Made by a program: the position numbers and the translations under genes
Notes under the pieces: generated by a model
The model's input: only the letters and a program-made list of their open reading frames with translations
What the model was told of the DNA's origin: nothing
Databases searched by the model: none
Assembly (NCBI RefSeq): GCF_002117485.1
Contig: NZ_CP021033.1
Coordinates: forward strand, 310,001-374,000
DNA length: 64,000 bases
Direction: 5' to 3'
Source: Rhizobium sp. NXC14
GTDB lineage: Bacteria > Pseudomonadota > Alphaproteobacteria > Rhizobiales > Rhizobiaceae
In this document: one piece after another, positions 26,093-36,614 of the stretch
Layout: each line of letters begins with the position of its first letter
How positions within the stretch are numbered: position 1 is the stretch's first letter

Positions 26093-27103
26093 TCAGCGAG
26101 CGCCGATGCGCGCGGCTTTCGTCTGGGCTTCGAGCGAAAGCCGGCAGACTTCGAAAACGTGATCCTGCGTCATCGCCGTTTGCGTGCGGTTTGCGACATC
26201 GGCGGTGAACGCGTCGAAATAATCGAGCTTCTCACTGCTGCAATCGATATGGGTCATTTCCTTGCCATTGACGAGGAAGAGGTGATCCTTGCCCGGCCTA
26301 CCGGCAATATCGATATATTTGCGCAGCTCGATATAACCCTCCGTACCGAGGATGGTGAGGCGGCCGTCGCCCCAGGTCGGGAGCGCCTCCGGGGTGAACC
26401 AGTCGACGCGGACATAGCCGGCCGCCTTGTCGGAGCGCAGCAGCACCTCCCCGAAATCCTGGAAGGCGGGTTTATCGGGCATGCCGAAATTACCGATCGA
26501 GCTGGCGATGACTTCGCCCGAGGTCGAGCCGGTATAGAACAGGAACTGATCGACCTGGTGCGAGGCGATGTCGACGATGATGCCGCCGAAATATTCCGGA
26601 TCGAAGAACCAATCGGGTCGGGTCGGCAGCTGCAGCCGGTGCGGACCGACGCCGAGCGTCTGAATGACCTTGCCGATCGCACCTTCCTTAACCAGCTTGC
26701 CGGCCTTGACGGCGGAGCGCACACAATGGCGCTCGGAAAAGCAGATGGAGAAGATCTTGCCGGTCTCGGCAACGGTGCGCTTAACCTCCTCGAGCTGGGC
26801 AAAGGTCGTCACACCCGGCTTGTCGGTCATCACGTCCTTGCCCGCTTTCATCGCGCGGATGGCGAGTCCGGCCCGGTCACGCGGAATGGCGGAAATGCAG
26901 ATGACATCAATCGAGGGATCGTCGAACAGTTTCTCCCGGTCGATCTGCGGCGCATCGGGATAGGTCTTCTCGAAGGCTTCCCGCAATGCCGGCACGGAGG
27001 TCTGCGGGCAATAGCCAACGAACTCGCCGCCTGCGGCGAGCAGTCCCTTCACGTGATCGAACGTATGCCCATGGTCGATTCCGACGACGGCAAATCTCAA
27101 CAT
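26093..27103 (-). CDS. Gfo/Idh/MocA-family oxidoreductase
   Basis: 336 aa. The Rossmann start is FAVVGIDHGHTFDHVKGLLAAGG, a variant with His residues where glycine is usual. The lysine motif reads TDKPGVT (DKP rather than EKP) near residue 95, and VDIASHQVDQFLFYTG carries the conserved histidine. First gene of the two-dehydrogenase operon; GGAGGATATTGCAGCG leads into the ATG. Likely works with the next gene in a sugar or inositol-type pathway. Confidence 0.9.
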   Translation of the reverse strand: MLRFAVVGIDHGHTFDHVKGLLAAGGEFVGYCPQTSVPALREAFEKTYPDAPQIDREKLFDDPSIDVICISAIPRDRAGLAIRAMKAGKDVMTDKPGVTTFAQLEEVKRTVAETGKIFSICFSERHCVRSAVKAGKLVKEGAIGKVIQTLGVGPHRLQLPTRPDWFFDPEYFGGIIVDIASHQVDQFLFYTGSTSGEVIASSIGNFGMPDKPAFQDFGEVLLRSDKAAGYVRVDWFTPEALPTWGDGRLTILGTEGYIELRKYIDIAGRPGKDHLFLVNGKEMTHIDCSSEKLDYFDAFTADVANRTQTAMTQDHVFEVCRLSLEAQTKAARIGAR

Positions 27104-27471
27104 CGCTGCAATATCCTCCCGGGATTTTCGTGCGGCCGGCTGGTGCCGGCATCCTCCATATCGGCCAAAACAGATAACGAAAGCAGGCTCCTGTCAAGGC
27201 AAGCTGGGGGGTGAAATCGCCAGTGTTCGTATTCAACCATCTGAAAAATAAAGCTTATTATGTATCTAAATAGTTATTTGTGACCTTCATTCGACTTGAT
27301 GCAGGCAGCAGATCCGCTTTTCAATCCGATCCGGCAAAAGTCTTTTTCCCCCGCCTATCTTGCTCCGCTCGGCCGAATGTGATCGATTTCGCCGGCCGCC
27401 GGGCTGGAGGGCGGCAACAATCTCGGAATTGTTTCAAGAGCGCTCGCCGCTGCCTGTAACGGAGGATCACC
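27104..27471. other. Divergent intergenic region (368 bp)
   Basis: This gap separates the minus-strand dehydrogenase operon from the plus-strand FAH gene. An AT-rich core at about 27232-27290 contains near-palindromes (AATAAAGCTTATT and AAATAGTTATTT) and is the likely place for both promoters. I see no open frame with a good ribosome site and no clear -35/-10 pair to assign. Confidence 0.4.
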
Positions 27472-28632
27472 ATGTCTCATCCCCTTCTCGATGCTGCCGC
27501 TTCCGGCGGAATTTTTGTCGGGCGCGTCTGGAATCCCGAAGTTGCCGGCCCGAGCATCGTGACGCTTCGTGACGGAATGCTCATCGACATCACCTCGCAC
27601 GAGGCGCCGACGCTGAGCGCCCTGGTCGAGAGCCAGAATGCCGCGGGCTTCGTCCGAGCCGCAAGTGGCAAGGAGATCGGTCCTCTGGAGGAGATTGCCG
27701 CCAACAGCACCGGAAAGCCGGATGCCGGACGACCCTACCTCTTAGCGCCCGCCGACCTGCAGGCGGTCAAGGCCTGCGGCGTCACATTTGCCCAGTCGAT
27801 GATCGAACGCGTCATCGAGGAGAAGGCGGCCGGCAATCCCGATCGTGCCGCCTCGATCCGTGAGCGCGTTAGCGCGCTGATCGGCGGCAGTCTCACCAAC
27901 CTCAAGGCCGGCTCGCCCGAGGCCGCCAAGGTCAAGCAAGCGCTGATCGACGAGGGCATGTGGTCGCAATATCTTGAGGTCGGCATCGGCCCCGATGCCG
28001 AGGTCTTCACCAAGGCGCCGGTGCTCTCTTCGGTCGGCTGGGGTGCCGATGTCGGCCTGCATCCGATCTCGACATGGAACAATCCGGAGCCGGAAATCGT
28101 GCTCGCGGTCAACAGCCGCGGTGAAATCAAGGGTGCGACGCTCGGCAATGACGTCAACCTTCGCGATGTCGAAGGGCGCTCGGCGCTCCTGCTCGGCAAG
28201 GCCAAGGACAACAACGCCTCCTGCTCGATCGGACCTTTCGTCCGTCTGTTTGATGACGGGTATGGACTGGATGACGTGCGCAAGGCCGAACTCGATCTGA
28301 AGGTAACGGGTCAGGACGGCTTCGTGATGCATGGGAAAAGCTCGATGTCACAGATCAGCCGCGACCCGACCGATCTCGTCAAACAGACGCTTGGCCCTCA
28401 TCATCAATACCCCGATGGTTTCATGCTCTTTCTCGGAACGCTGTTTGCGCCAACGCAGGACCGTGATGCGCCGAAGCAAGGCTTTACGCACAAGATCGGC
28501 GATGTCGTCGAGATTTCCTCGGCCGGGCTCGGCACGCTCGTCAATACCGTGCGCCTCTCCACCGAATGCCCGCCGTGGACCTTCGGCATATCGGCACTGA
28601 TGCGCAACCTTGCGACGCGCGGGTTGCTCTAA
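27472..28632 (+). CDS. Fumarylacetoacetate hydrolase (FAH) family protein
   Basis: 386 aa. The C-terminal two-thirds carry the FAH fold. Acidic metal ligands fit NPEPEIVLAVNSRG and the segment GATLGNDVNLRDVEGRSALLLGKAKDNNASCSIGPF. Relatives hydrolyse or dehydrate 2-keto-3-deoxy sugar acids and acylpyruvates. The long N-terminus resembles the version found in sugar-acid degradation operons, so a role downstream of the neighbouring dehydrogenases is plausible. GGAGGATCACC precedes the ATG. Confidence 0.88.
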   Translation: MSHPLLDAAASGGIFVGRVWNPEVAGPSIVTLRDGMLIDITSHEAPTLSALVESQNAAGFVRAASGKEIGPLEEIAANSTGKPDAGRPYLLAPADLQAVKACGVTFAQSMIERVIEEKAAGNPDRAASIRERVSALIGGSLTNLKAGSPEAAKVKQALIDEGMWSQYLEVGIGPDAEVFTKAPVLSSVGWGADVGLHPISTWNNPEPEIVLAVNSRGEIKGATLGNDVNLRDVEGRSALLLGKAKDNNASCSIGPFVRLFDDGYGLDDVRKAELDLKVTGQDGFVMHGKSSMSQISRDPTDLVKQTLGPHHQYPDGFMLFLGTLFAPTQDRDAPKQGFTHKIGDVVEISSAGLGTLVNTVRLSTECPPWTFGISALMRNLATRGLL

Positions 28633-28638
28633 GCAAAG

Positions 28639-28672
28639 TGCGCAGCGGTTTGCCTCCGGCTGCGCAGATTTT
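28639..28672. terminator. Terminator between convergent genes
   Basis: TGCGCAGC (28639-28646) pairs with GCTGCGCA (28659-28666), followed by GATTTTA. It lies between the FAH gene and the methylmalonyl-CoA mutase gene, 7 bases past the FAH stop codon. Confidence 0.65.
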
Positions 28673-28677
28673 ATGAA

Positions 28678-30816
<2,139 letters not shown>

Positions 30817-30932
30817 GCGTTCCTCCGGCTGCTTCGTCGCCACCTTATCACTTCACAGGTGGATCACGCGATACAGCCTTAGGACAATTAACACAGCACG
30901 CCATTCACCCGCCGCAAGCCTCCGACTATGAC

Positions 30933-31586
30933 CTATCTGTGGTCGAGCTTGGCGATTAGTCGGTCGCCGAGCCACTGGATGCCGCAGACGAGTATGACGA
31001 GGACGGCGACCACTGCGATCATGACATTGGTTTCGAAGCGCTGATAGCCATAGCGAATGGCAAGGTCGCCGAGGCCGCCGGCGCCGATCGCGCCCGCCAT
31101 GGCCGAGGCGCCGATCAGCGTCACCAGGGTGACGGTGAAGCCGGCGACGATGCCCGGCAGCGCTTCAGGAACCAGCACCTCGCGAATGATGGTCCAGCGA
31201 TTGCCGCCCATGGCGCGCACGGCATCGATCAGCCCGCGGTCGACCTCTCGCAACGACACCTCTGCGATGCGCGCATAGTAGGGTGTCGCGGCGATGGCGA
31301 GCGGCACGATGGCCGCCCCGGTGCCGAGCGCGGTGCCGACGATCAGCCGCGTCAGCGGGATCAGCGCCACCAGCAGGATGATGAATGGCACCGAGCGGAA
31401 GCCGTTGATGGCGGCACCGAGCACGCGGTTGATCCAGAGATTTTCGGCGATGCCGCCGCGCGCCGTGACGACGAGGGCAAGGCCGAGCGGCAGACCTGCG
31501 ACGAGCGAAATCACCCCCGAGGCGACAGTCATCAGGACCGTCTCCCAAAGCGAGCGAAGAAGCAGTTCAAGCATGATCGGTGTCAT
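30933..31586 (-). CDS. metI: Methionine ABC transporter permease
   Basis: 217 aa with five membrane spans and the EAA loop AVRAMGGNRWTIIREVLVPEALPG. The ATG at 31586 is selected because GGAGG lies nine bases before it; it overlaps the end of metN by 20 bases. With MetN it forms the D/L-methionine importer of the inner membrane. Order on the transcript is metQ-metN-metI. Confidence 0.93.
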   Translation of the reverse strand: MTPIMLELLLRSLWETVLMTVASGVISLVAGLPLGLALVVTARGGIAENLWINRVLGAAINGFRSVPFIILLVALIPLTRLIVGTALGTGAAIVPLAIAATPYYARIAEVSLREVDRGLIDAVRAMGGNRWTIIREVLVPEALPGIVAGFTVTLVTLIGASAMAGAIGAGGLGDLAIRYGYQRFETNVMIAVVAVLVILVCGIQWLGDRLIAKLDHR

Positions 31587-32652
31587 AGCCAAGCACCTCC
31601 ACCCGGGCGGACCGGGCCGTCAGGAATTGTTCGACCTTTCCGGCAAGCGCTGGGTCGCGCGCGGGAACGGCGATGAAGAACCGCGCCACCGGCTGGTTCT
31701 GGATATGGTCGATGCCGCCATGGACGAGGCGGAAGGAATGCGGCAGAGCCGCGGAGAGTTCGGCAAACAGCGCCCCCTGCGCTTGCGGCCCGGCAAGATC
31801 GACACTTAGGATCACTTCACTGCCCGTCGTCGCCGACAGCCGGCCGAGAATGTGATCGGGAAGTTGCGGGCGGATGCCGCCAAGCAAGCTCCTGGTGATG
31901 TCAGTTTGCGGATTGGCGAAGACCGACCAGACCTGGCCCTCCTCGACGATCCGTCCGGCATCGATGACCGCAACGCGATCGGCAATGCCGCGCACCACTT
32001 CCATCTCATGCGTGATCAGGAGAATGGTCAGTCCGAGCTTACGATTGATATCCTTGAGCAGGGTCAGGATCGATCGTGTTGTCTCAGGGTCGAGGGCCGA
32101 TGTCGCCTCGTCCGAGAGAAGTAGCGCCGGGCGCGCCGCCAGCGCCCGGGCGATGCCGACGCGTTGTTTCTGCCCACCGGATAGCGAGGCGGGATAGGCT
32201 TGCGCCTTGTCGGCAAGACCGACGAGCTCGAGAAGTTCATGGGCGCGCTTCAGGCGCTCGGCCTTGGCAATACCCTCGATCTTCAGCGGCAGGGCAACAT
32301 TGTCCTCCACCGTTTTGGCCGAAAGCAGGTTGAAGTGCTGAAAGATCATGCCGATGCGGCGGCGCAGCGGCTGCAGTTCCTGCTCTTGAAGCCCGGTTAT
32401 ATCGCGGCCGTCGATGCGGATTTCGCCGCTGTCGGCGCGTTCCAGCCCGTTCAGGCAGCGGATCAGCGTCGACTTGCCGGCGCCGCTACGGCCGATAATG
32501 CCGAGGATCTCGCCCCTCATCACGCTCAGTGAAATACCGTCAAGTGCCGGCGTGGTCCCGAACCGACGCTTCACGTCGATAAGCCTCACCACCTCTTCGG
32601 CTGCCGCCTGCGGCCGCGGCTCGATCGTCGCCCTTGAAACAACGGAGTTCAT
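31567..32652 (-). CDS. metN: Methionine ABC transporter ATP-binding protein
   Basis: 361 aa. Walker A GRSGAGKST near residue 57, LSGGQKQRVGIARA near 162, Walker B LLLSDEATSALDPET near 182. The extra C-terminal region (about 265-361, with FRLVHGGIDHIQNQPVARFFIAVPA) is the ACT-like NIL domain that lets methionine inhibit the transporter. AGGGAT precedes the ATG. Confidence 0.94.
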   Translation of the reverse strand: MNSVVSRATIEPRPQAAAEEVVRLIDVKRRFGTTPALDGISLSVMRGEILGIIGRSGAGKSTLIRCLNGLERADSGEIRIDGRDITGLQEQELQPLRRRIGMIFQHFNLLSAKTVEDNVALPLKIEGIAKAERLKRAHELLELVGLADKAQAYPASLSGGQKQRVGIARALAARPALLLSDEATSALDPETTRSILTLLKDINRKLGLTILLITHEMEVVRGIADRVAVIDAGRIVEEGQVWSVFANPQTDITRSLLGGIRPQLPDHILGRLSATTGSEVILSVDLAGPQAQGALFAELSAALPHSFRLVHGGIDHIQNQPVARFFIAVPARDPALAGKVEQFLTARSARVEVLGYDTDHA

Positions 32653-32674
32653 GTACTTATCCCTGCAAATATTG

Positions 32675-32708
32675 AAGGCGGCCCCGGCAGGAACGCCCGG
32701 GCCGCCTT
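32675..32708 (-). promoter_or_regulatory. Intercistronic stem-loop between metQ and metN
   Basis: AAGGCGGCCC (32675-32684) and GGGCCGCCTT (32699-32708) form a perfect 10-bp stem in the 88-base gap between metQ and metN. On the transcript it is followed by CAATATTTG, so readthrough to metN is expected with some attenuation. Confidence 0.55.
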
Positions 32709-32740
32709 TCGGCCGGCCTTAACCGCGGCCCAGTTTCGGA

Positions 32741-33580
32741 TCAATAGGCGCTGAGACCTGTCCCCTTGTATACCTTGTCGAACTCGGCTTTGACGGTGTC
32801 GTTCTGGTAGGAAGATACCAGCGTTTTGACCCAGTCCGCATCCTTGTTCTCTTCCTTGACGGCGATGAAGTTGCGGTAGGGGTTGTCGGCGATCGGCTCC
32901 TGCGCGATACGCTCGGCCGGAGAAAGTCCGCTCTTCAGCGCCCAGTCGGTGTTGACGACGCCGGCGTCGAGATCGTCGATCGAACGGCCGACGATGCCGG
33001 CATCGAGTTCCTTGATCTCGATTTTCTTCGAATTGTCGGTGACGTCGGCGACAGTTGCGAGAATGCCGGTGCCGTCCTTCAGCTTGATCAGGCCTTCATT
33101 CTGGAGAACCCGCAGCGCCCGACCTTCGTTCGAGGGATCGTTCGGCACGCCGATGACGGCGCCTTCGGGGATCTCGGCGACGGCCTTGTGTTTCTTGCTA
33201 TAAAGGCCGATCGGCCAGACGCCAGTGTAGCCGACGGGGACGATGTGATAGCCGTGCTGCTGAACCTGGTTGTCTAGATAGGGCTTGTGCTGGAAGGCAT
33301 TGGCGTCGATCTCGCCGCGCTCCAGCGCTTCGTTCGGCTGAGTGTAGTCGTTGAAGATGACGGTCTCGATCTTGAGGCCCTTTTTGGCGGCTTCGCTGGT
33401 CACCACCCGCCATACATCCTCATCCTCGCCGGCCATGATTCCGACCTTGATCGACTTGTCCTCGGCAAAGGAGGGTGCCGGTGCGGCAAAGATAAAAAGG
33501 GCAGCTGCGGAAACAGCGGCGGCCGCAAGAGCCGCGCGGCGCGAAAAATGGAGGCCGTGAAGTTTTTTGTTCTTGGTCAT
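32741..33580 (-). CDS. metQ: Methionine ABC transporter substrate-binding protein (NlpA family)
   Basis: 279 aa from the ATG at 33580. The signal sequence (FSRRAALAAAAVSAAALFIFAAPAPSFA split over residues 13-40) has a twin-arginine-like pair and ends in an Ala-x-Ala cleavage site with no lipobox cysteine, so it is probably free in the periplasm. The mature part KSIKVGIMAGEDEDVWRVV and the motif NANAFQHKPYLDNQ (as DANAFQHKPYLD) are typical of MetQ. The reading frame is open 22 codons further but without a better ribosome site. Confidence 0.92.
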   Translation of the reverse strand: MTKNKKLHGLHFSRRAALAAAAVSAAALFIFAAPAPSFAEDKSIKVGIMAGEDEDVWRVVTSEAAKKGLKIETVIFNDYTQPNEALERGEIDANAFQHKPYLDNQVQQHGYHIVPVGYTGVWPIGLYSKKHKAVAEIPEGAVIGVPNDPSNEGRALRVLQNEGLIKLKDGTGILATVADVTDNSKKIEIKELDAGIVGRSIDDLDAGVVNTDWALKSGLSPAERIAQEPIADNPYRNFIAVKEENKDADWVKTLVSSYQNDTVKAEFDKVYKGTGLSAY

Positions 33581-33870
33581 TTTATATCCCGTCTGACTGA
33601 TGAGGCCGAGCGCCCCGAGCCGGCTGATCATGTCAAAAGGCTGCATCGCGGGCGAAGCAAGAATGTCTGATGTCCAGGAAGGGTCGGAAAAACTCTTGCC
33701 GTGCCATCAATACTGGCAGCATAATTTTCCATCGAATTTATGGATTAATTGCGGCTTGTGAGCAGATTCTAAAGAAGGAAAACGCGCCTCCGGTCGCCTT
33801 CCATCCACGACGGCCAAAGGATGAGCCACTTCCGGAGCTCGATATGCCAATCGCGACGTCGAGGATGGCC

Positions 33871-35073
33871 TCAGGCCCGCGTGTGTTTCGGAATGCGCGG
33901 CAGGAAGACGGTCAGCAGGCCGAGCAGCGGCAGGTAGGAGCAGATGCGGTAGACGAAGGCAATGCCGTGAGTGTCGGCAAAATCGCCAAGCAGCGCAGCC
34001 CCTAACCCCCCTGCCCCGAATGCAAAGCCGAAGAAGACTCCGGCAATCAGCCCGACGCGGCCGGGCACCAGTTCCTGCGCGAAGACGACGATCGCTGAAA
34101 AGGCCGACGCGAACACCAGGCCGATGACGATGCTGAGCACGCCTGTCCAGAAAAGATCGGCATAGGGCAGCAGCAACGCGAAGGGAATGACGCCGAGGAT
34201 CGAAAACCAGATGACGAAACGGGCACCGAATCGATCGCCGATCGGTCCGCCGAGGAACGTGCCGACGGCGACCGAGCCGAGAAACAGGAAAAGCATCAGC
34301 TGCGCCTGCTGCACGCTGAGTTCGAACCTGTCGATGACATAGAAGGTGAAGTAGCTCGACACGCTCGCCATGTAGACATTCTTCGTCGCCGTCAGCAGCA
34401 CGAGGATCAGCAGCGCCCAGATGACCCGGTTCTGCGGCAGCGGCAGAGTTCGGCTGACAGCCGGTTTGCTGGCGTTTTGACGCCTGTGGCTCATATACCA
34501 GCTGCCCACCCAGCTCAGCACGACCATGCCGATCATGGCGATGGCGGCAAACCAGGAGACGCTGTGTTGCCCGAGCGGCAGCACGATGAAGGCGGCGAGC
34601 AGCGGGCCGATCGCCTGGCCGGCATTGCCGCCGACCTGGAAAAAGGACTGCGCGAAACCGTGGCGGCCGCCGGAGGCAAGACGGGCAACACGCGAGGATT
34701 CCGGATGGAAGACCGCCGAGCCAAAACCGATCAGGCTTGCCGCGACCAGCAGCAGCGCGAAATTGCCGGCATTGCCGAGCAGAATGAGGCCGCAAAAGGT
34801 ACTCGCCATGCCGACCGGCAGCGAATAGGGCATCGGCCAGCGATCGGTGACGATGCCGACCGCCGGCTGCAGCAGAGACGCCGTGACCTGGAACGTCATG
34901 GTCAGGAGGCCGATCTGGACAAAATCGAGATCGTAATTCGCCTTGAACAATGGATAGAGCGAGGCGAGCAGTGACTGCATGATGTCGTTCAGCATGTGGC
35001 AGAAGCTGACGGCCATCAGAATGGACATCGTCGTCTTTTCGAAACGGGGCGCGCGCTCGGCAACGGTTGCCAT
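33871..35073 (-). CDS. MFS exporter of the fosmidomycin-resistance (Fsr) family
   Basis: 400 aa with about twelve membrane spans. The start region SILMAVSFCHMLNDIMQSLLASLYP and the segment GFGSAVFHPESSRVARLASGGRHG are characteristic of Fsr-type drug/H+ antiporters. The ATG at 35073 follows GGAGGGATATTG; the longer open frame before it is not supported. It may export a toxic compound; the substrate is unknown. It is transcribed away from the XRE regulator gene. Confidence 0.88.
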   Translation of the reverse strand: MATVAERAPRFEKTTMSILMAVSFCHMLNDIMQSLLASLYPLFKANYDLDFVQIGLLTMTFQVTASLLQPAVGIVTDRWPMPYSLPVGMASTFCGLILLGNAGNFALLLVAASLIGFGSAVFHPESSRVARLASGGRHGFAQSFFQVGGNAGQAIGPLLAAFIVLPLGQHSVSWFAAIAMIGMVVLSWVGSWYMSHRRQNASKPAVSRTLPLPQNRVIWALLILVLLTATKNVYMASVSSYFTFYVIDRFELSVQQAQLMLFLFLGSVAVGTFLGGPIGDRFGARFVIWFSILGVIPFALLLPYADLFWTGVLSIVIGLVFASAFSAIVVFAQELVPGRVGLIAGVFFGFAFGAGGLGAALLGDFADTHGIAFVYRICSYLPLLGLLTVFLPRIPKHTRA

Positions 35074-35415
35074 CAATATCCCTCCTGCACAGGCACGATC
35101 AGTGCCGCGTCGTTTTCGATGGATTGGGCGATCGGGGCTGGCAAGACTGTCGAGCGACGGTCGCTGAAAGATATTTACCGCAGGCCGGGCAACGATCACC
35201 AGCCCGGTTTGGCCAGGATCGGTACGGCTTTTGTTTGATTTGCCTATGCCCGACCGGCTCTTGCGTCGCTGGCCGTGTGTTGGACGCGGGTTTTCATATC
35301 ACAGTCAGCCGAGATCATCGCATGCATGCTATACTATATGAAAACAACCGTGGAAAACTGCTTACAGGGGTACTACAGCTGCGCCGATTGAAATGATCGA
35401 GGCTGAAAACACGCG
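35074..35415. other. Divergent intergenic region (342 bp) between MFS and XRE genes
   Basis: The half next to the MFS gene shows nothing beyond its ribosome site. The half next to the XRE gene is AT-rich and holds the inverted repeat and -10-like element described at 35291-35344. No open frame here has a credible start. Confidence 0.4.
35291..35344 (+). promoter_or_regulatory. Inverted repeat and -10-like element upstream of the XRE regulator
   Basis: TTTTCATAT (35291-35299) and ATATGAAAA (35336-35344) are exact reverse complements 36 bases apart, flanking a TATACT (35330-35335) that fits a -10. The pair may be operator half-sites for the XRE protein; no good -35 is visible. Confidence 0.35.
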
Positions 35416-35868
35416 ATGAATGTCAAGACACCGAATGCCATAGACAGTTACGTCGGCGCGCGCATCAGAGCACGCCGGCAGCTGCTTGGAATGAGCCAGG
35501 AGCGGCTCGCCGACCAGATCGGCGTGACTTTTCAGCAGGTTCAGAAATACGAGAAGGGCATCAACCGCATTGGTGCGAGCCGTTTGCAGCGAATCGCCGA
35601 AGTGCTTCACACCTCTCCGAGCTTCTTCTTCGAGCAGAACGAGTCGCAGCCATTGAGCCTTCAGGGGTTGACGCTGCCGGACAATGCCGACCCCGTCGCA
35701 GAATTCCTGCGAACGAAAGAGGGGTTGGTGCTTAACCGCGCCTTTCTGAAGATTGCCGACCCCAATATTCGTGAAACGATCATCGCATTGGTGAAAGCGA
35801 TGGCTCAGGCGGAAAGCGGTCCGGCTTTGCCTTCGATAGCGGATATCACCCGTCCGCCTCTGGAGTAG
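35416..35868 (+). CDS. XRE-family transcriptional regulator (helix-turn-helix)
   Basis: 150 aa. The HTH_3 domain occupies about residues 10-68 (VGARIRARRQLLGMSQERLADQIGV then TFQQVQKYEKGINRIGASRLQ). Rhizobia carry several regulators with this exact core, of the PraR/PhrR type, linked to stress, quorum sensing and surface attachment. The C-terminal half is helical and shared by that group. Which paralogue this is cannot be said. Ribosome site is weak. Confidence 0.88.
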   Translation: MNVKTPNAIDSYVGARIRARRQLLGMSQERLADQIGVTFQQVQKYEKGINRIGASRLQRIAEVLHTSPSFFFEQNESQPLSLQGLTLPDNADPVAEFLRTKEGLVLNRAFLKIADPNIRETIIALVKAMAQAESGPALPSIADITRPPLE

Positions 35869-36004
35869 CTGGCCAAGTGACAATTCTCCTGTGAGCTCGG
35901 GCTCGAGTGATCTGGCAAGGAACGGCGGATCTCGTCGAGACCGTTGGTCTGCTGAACGAAGGCCAGGCCTTGTCAAATTTTGCCATGCTCGCTAACCTGG
36001 TCCC

Positions 36005-36244
36005 ATGAGCACTATGAATATCTCGCTGCCGGACAATTTGAAGCACTTCGTCGACCAGCAGGTCGCCGGTCGAGGATATGGCACGAGCAGCGAGTATGTG
36101 CGCGAACTCATCCGTCGCGACAGGGATCGGCAGCAGTTGCGCAATCTTCTGCTAGAGGGTGCGTCGTCCGAGACCACCGAGCCCATCGATGCCAGCTATT
36201 TCGATAGCCTGCGCGAGCGCGCAACGAAACAAAGCTCCAAGTGA
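36005..36244 (+). CDS. ParD-type antitoxin
   Basis: 79 aa. The N-terminal ribbon-helix-helix (MNISLPDNLKHFVDQQV ... TSSEYVRELIRRDRD) binds DNA and the C-terminal tail should wrap the toxin. It overlaps the next gene by 4 bases (GTGA). An ATG three codons in (before NISL) is an alternative start. It neutralises the ParE-type toxin and represses its own operon by family knowledge. Confidence 0.9.
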   Translation: MSTMNISLPDNLKHFVDQQVAGRGYGTSSEYVRELIRRDRDRQQLRNLLLEGASSETTEPIDASYFDSLRERATKQSSK

Positions 36245-36573
36245 CCGCGAAACCTGTCGTCCCCCGCCAGTCGGCTCGCGGGGATGTCGAGAATGCCGTG
36301 GACTATTACGCTCACATGGCGGGATCGCAGATAGCGGTAGGCTTCATCGATGCACTGCAATCGACCTATACTTTGATCGCAGAGCATCCTGCATCGGGTT
36401 CACTGCGCTACTCATATGAACTCGGTCTGCCCAATCTGCGCTGTACGACGCTGAAGGGTTTTCCTTATGTGATCTTCTATCTTGAACGAGCCGACCACGT
36501 CGACGTGTGGCGGGTTCTGCACGTCAAGCAGGATATTCCAGCGTGGCTGCAGGATTTAGGAGCATCGGATTAG
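36241..36573 (+). CDS. ParE/RelE-superfamily toxin
   Basis: 110 aa with a GTG start inside the stop of the antitoxin gene. The fold is recognisable from the helical start (ARGDVENAVDYYAHMAGSQIAVGFIDALQ) and the beta-strand end (LKGFPYVIFYLERADHVDVWRVLHVKQDI). ParE toxins poison DNA gyrase; related RelE proteins cut mRNA. The pair appears complete, so it may act as a stabilising or stress module. Confidence 0.9.
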   Translation: MTAKPVVPRQSARGDVENAVDYYAHMAGSQIAVGFIDALQSTYTLIAEHPASGSLRYSYELGLPNLRCTTLKGFPYVIFYLERADHVDVWRVLHVKQDIPAWLQDLGASD

Positions 36574-36614
36574 CTCGGCGTATCTGATTGCTACACGCCA
36601 GACGGGTGTAAATG

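Noticed and set aside
33581..33730. Possible SAM riboswitch ahead of metQ
   Set aside because: I looked for the SAM-II consensus used in alphaproteobacterial methionine genes and found no match; a covariance-model search would settle it.
36592..36610. Hairpin between parE and the ATP-grasp ligase gene as a terminator
   Set aside because: The pairing has a bulge and the stem is short; evidence is too weak to annotate.
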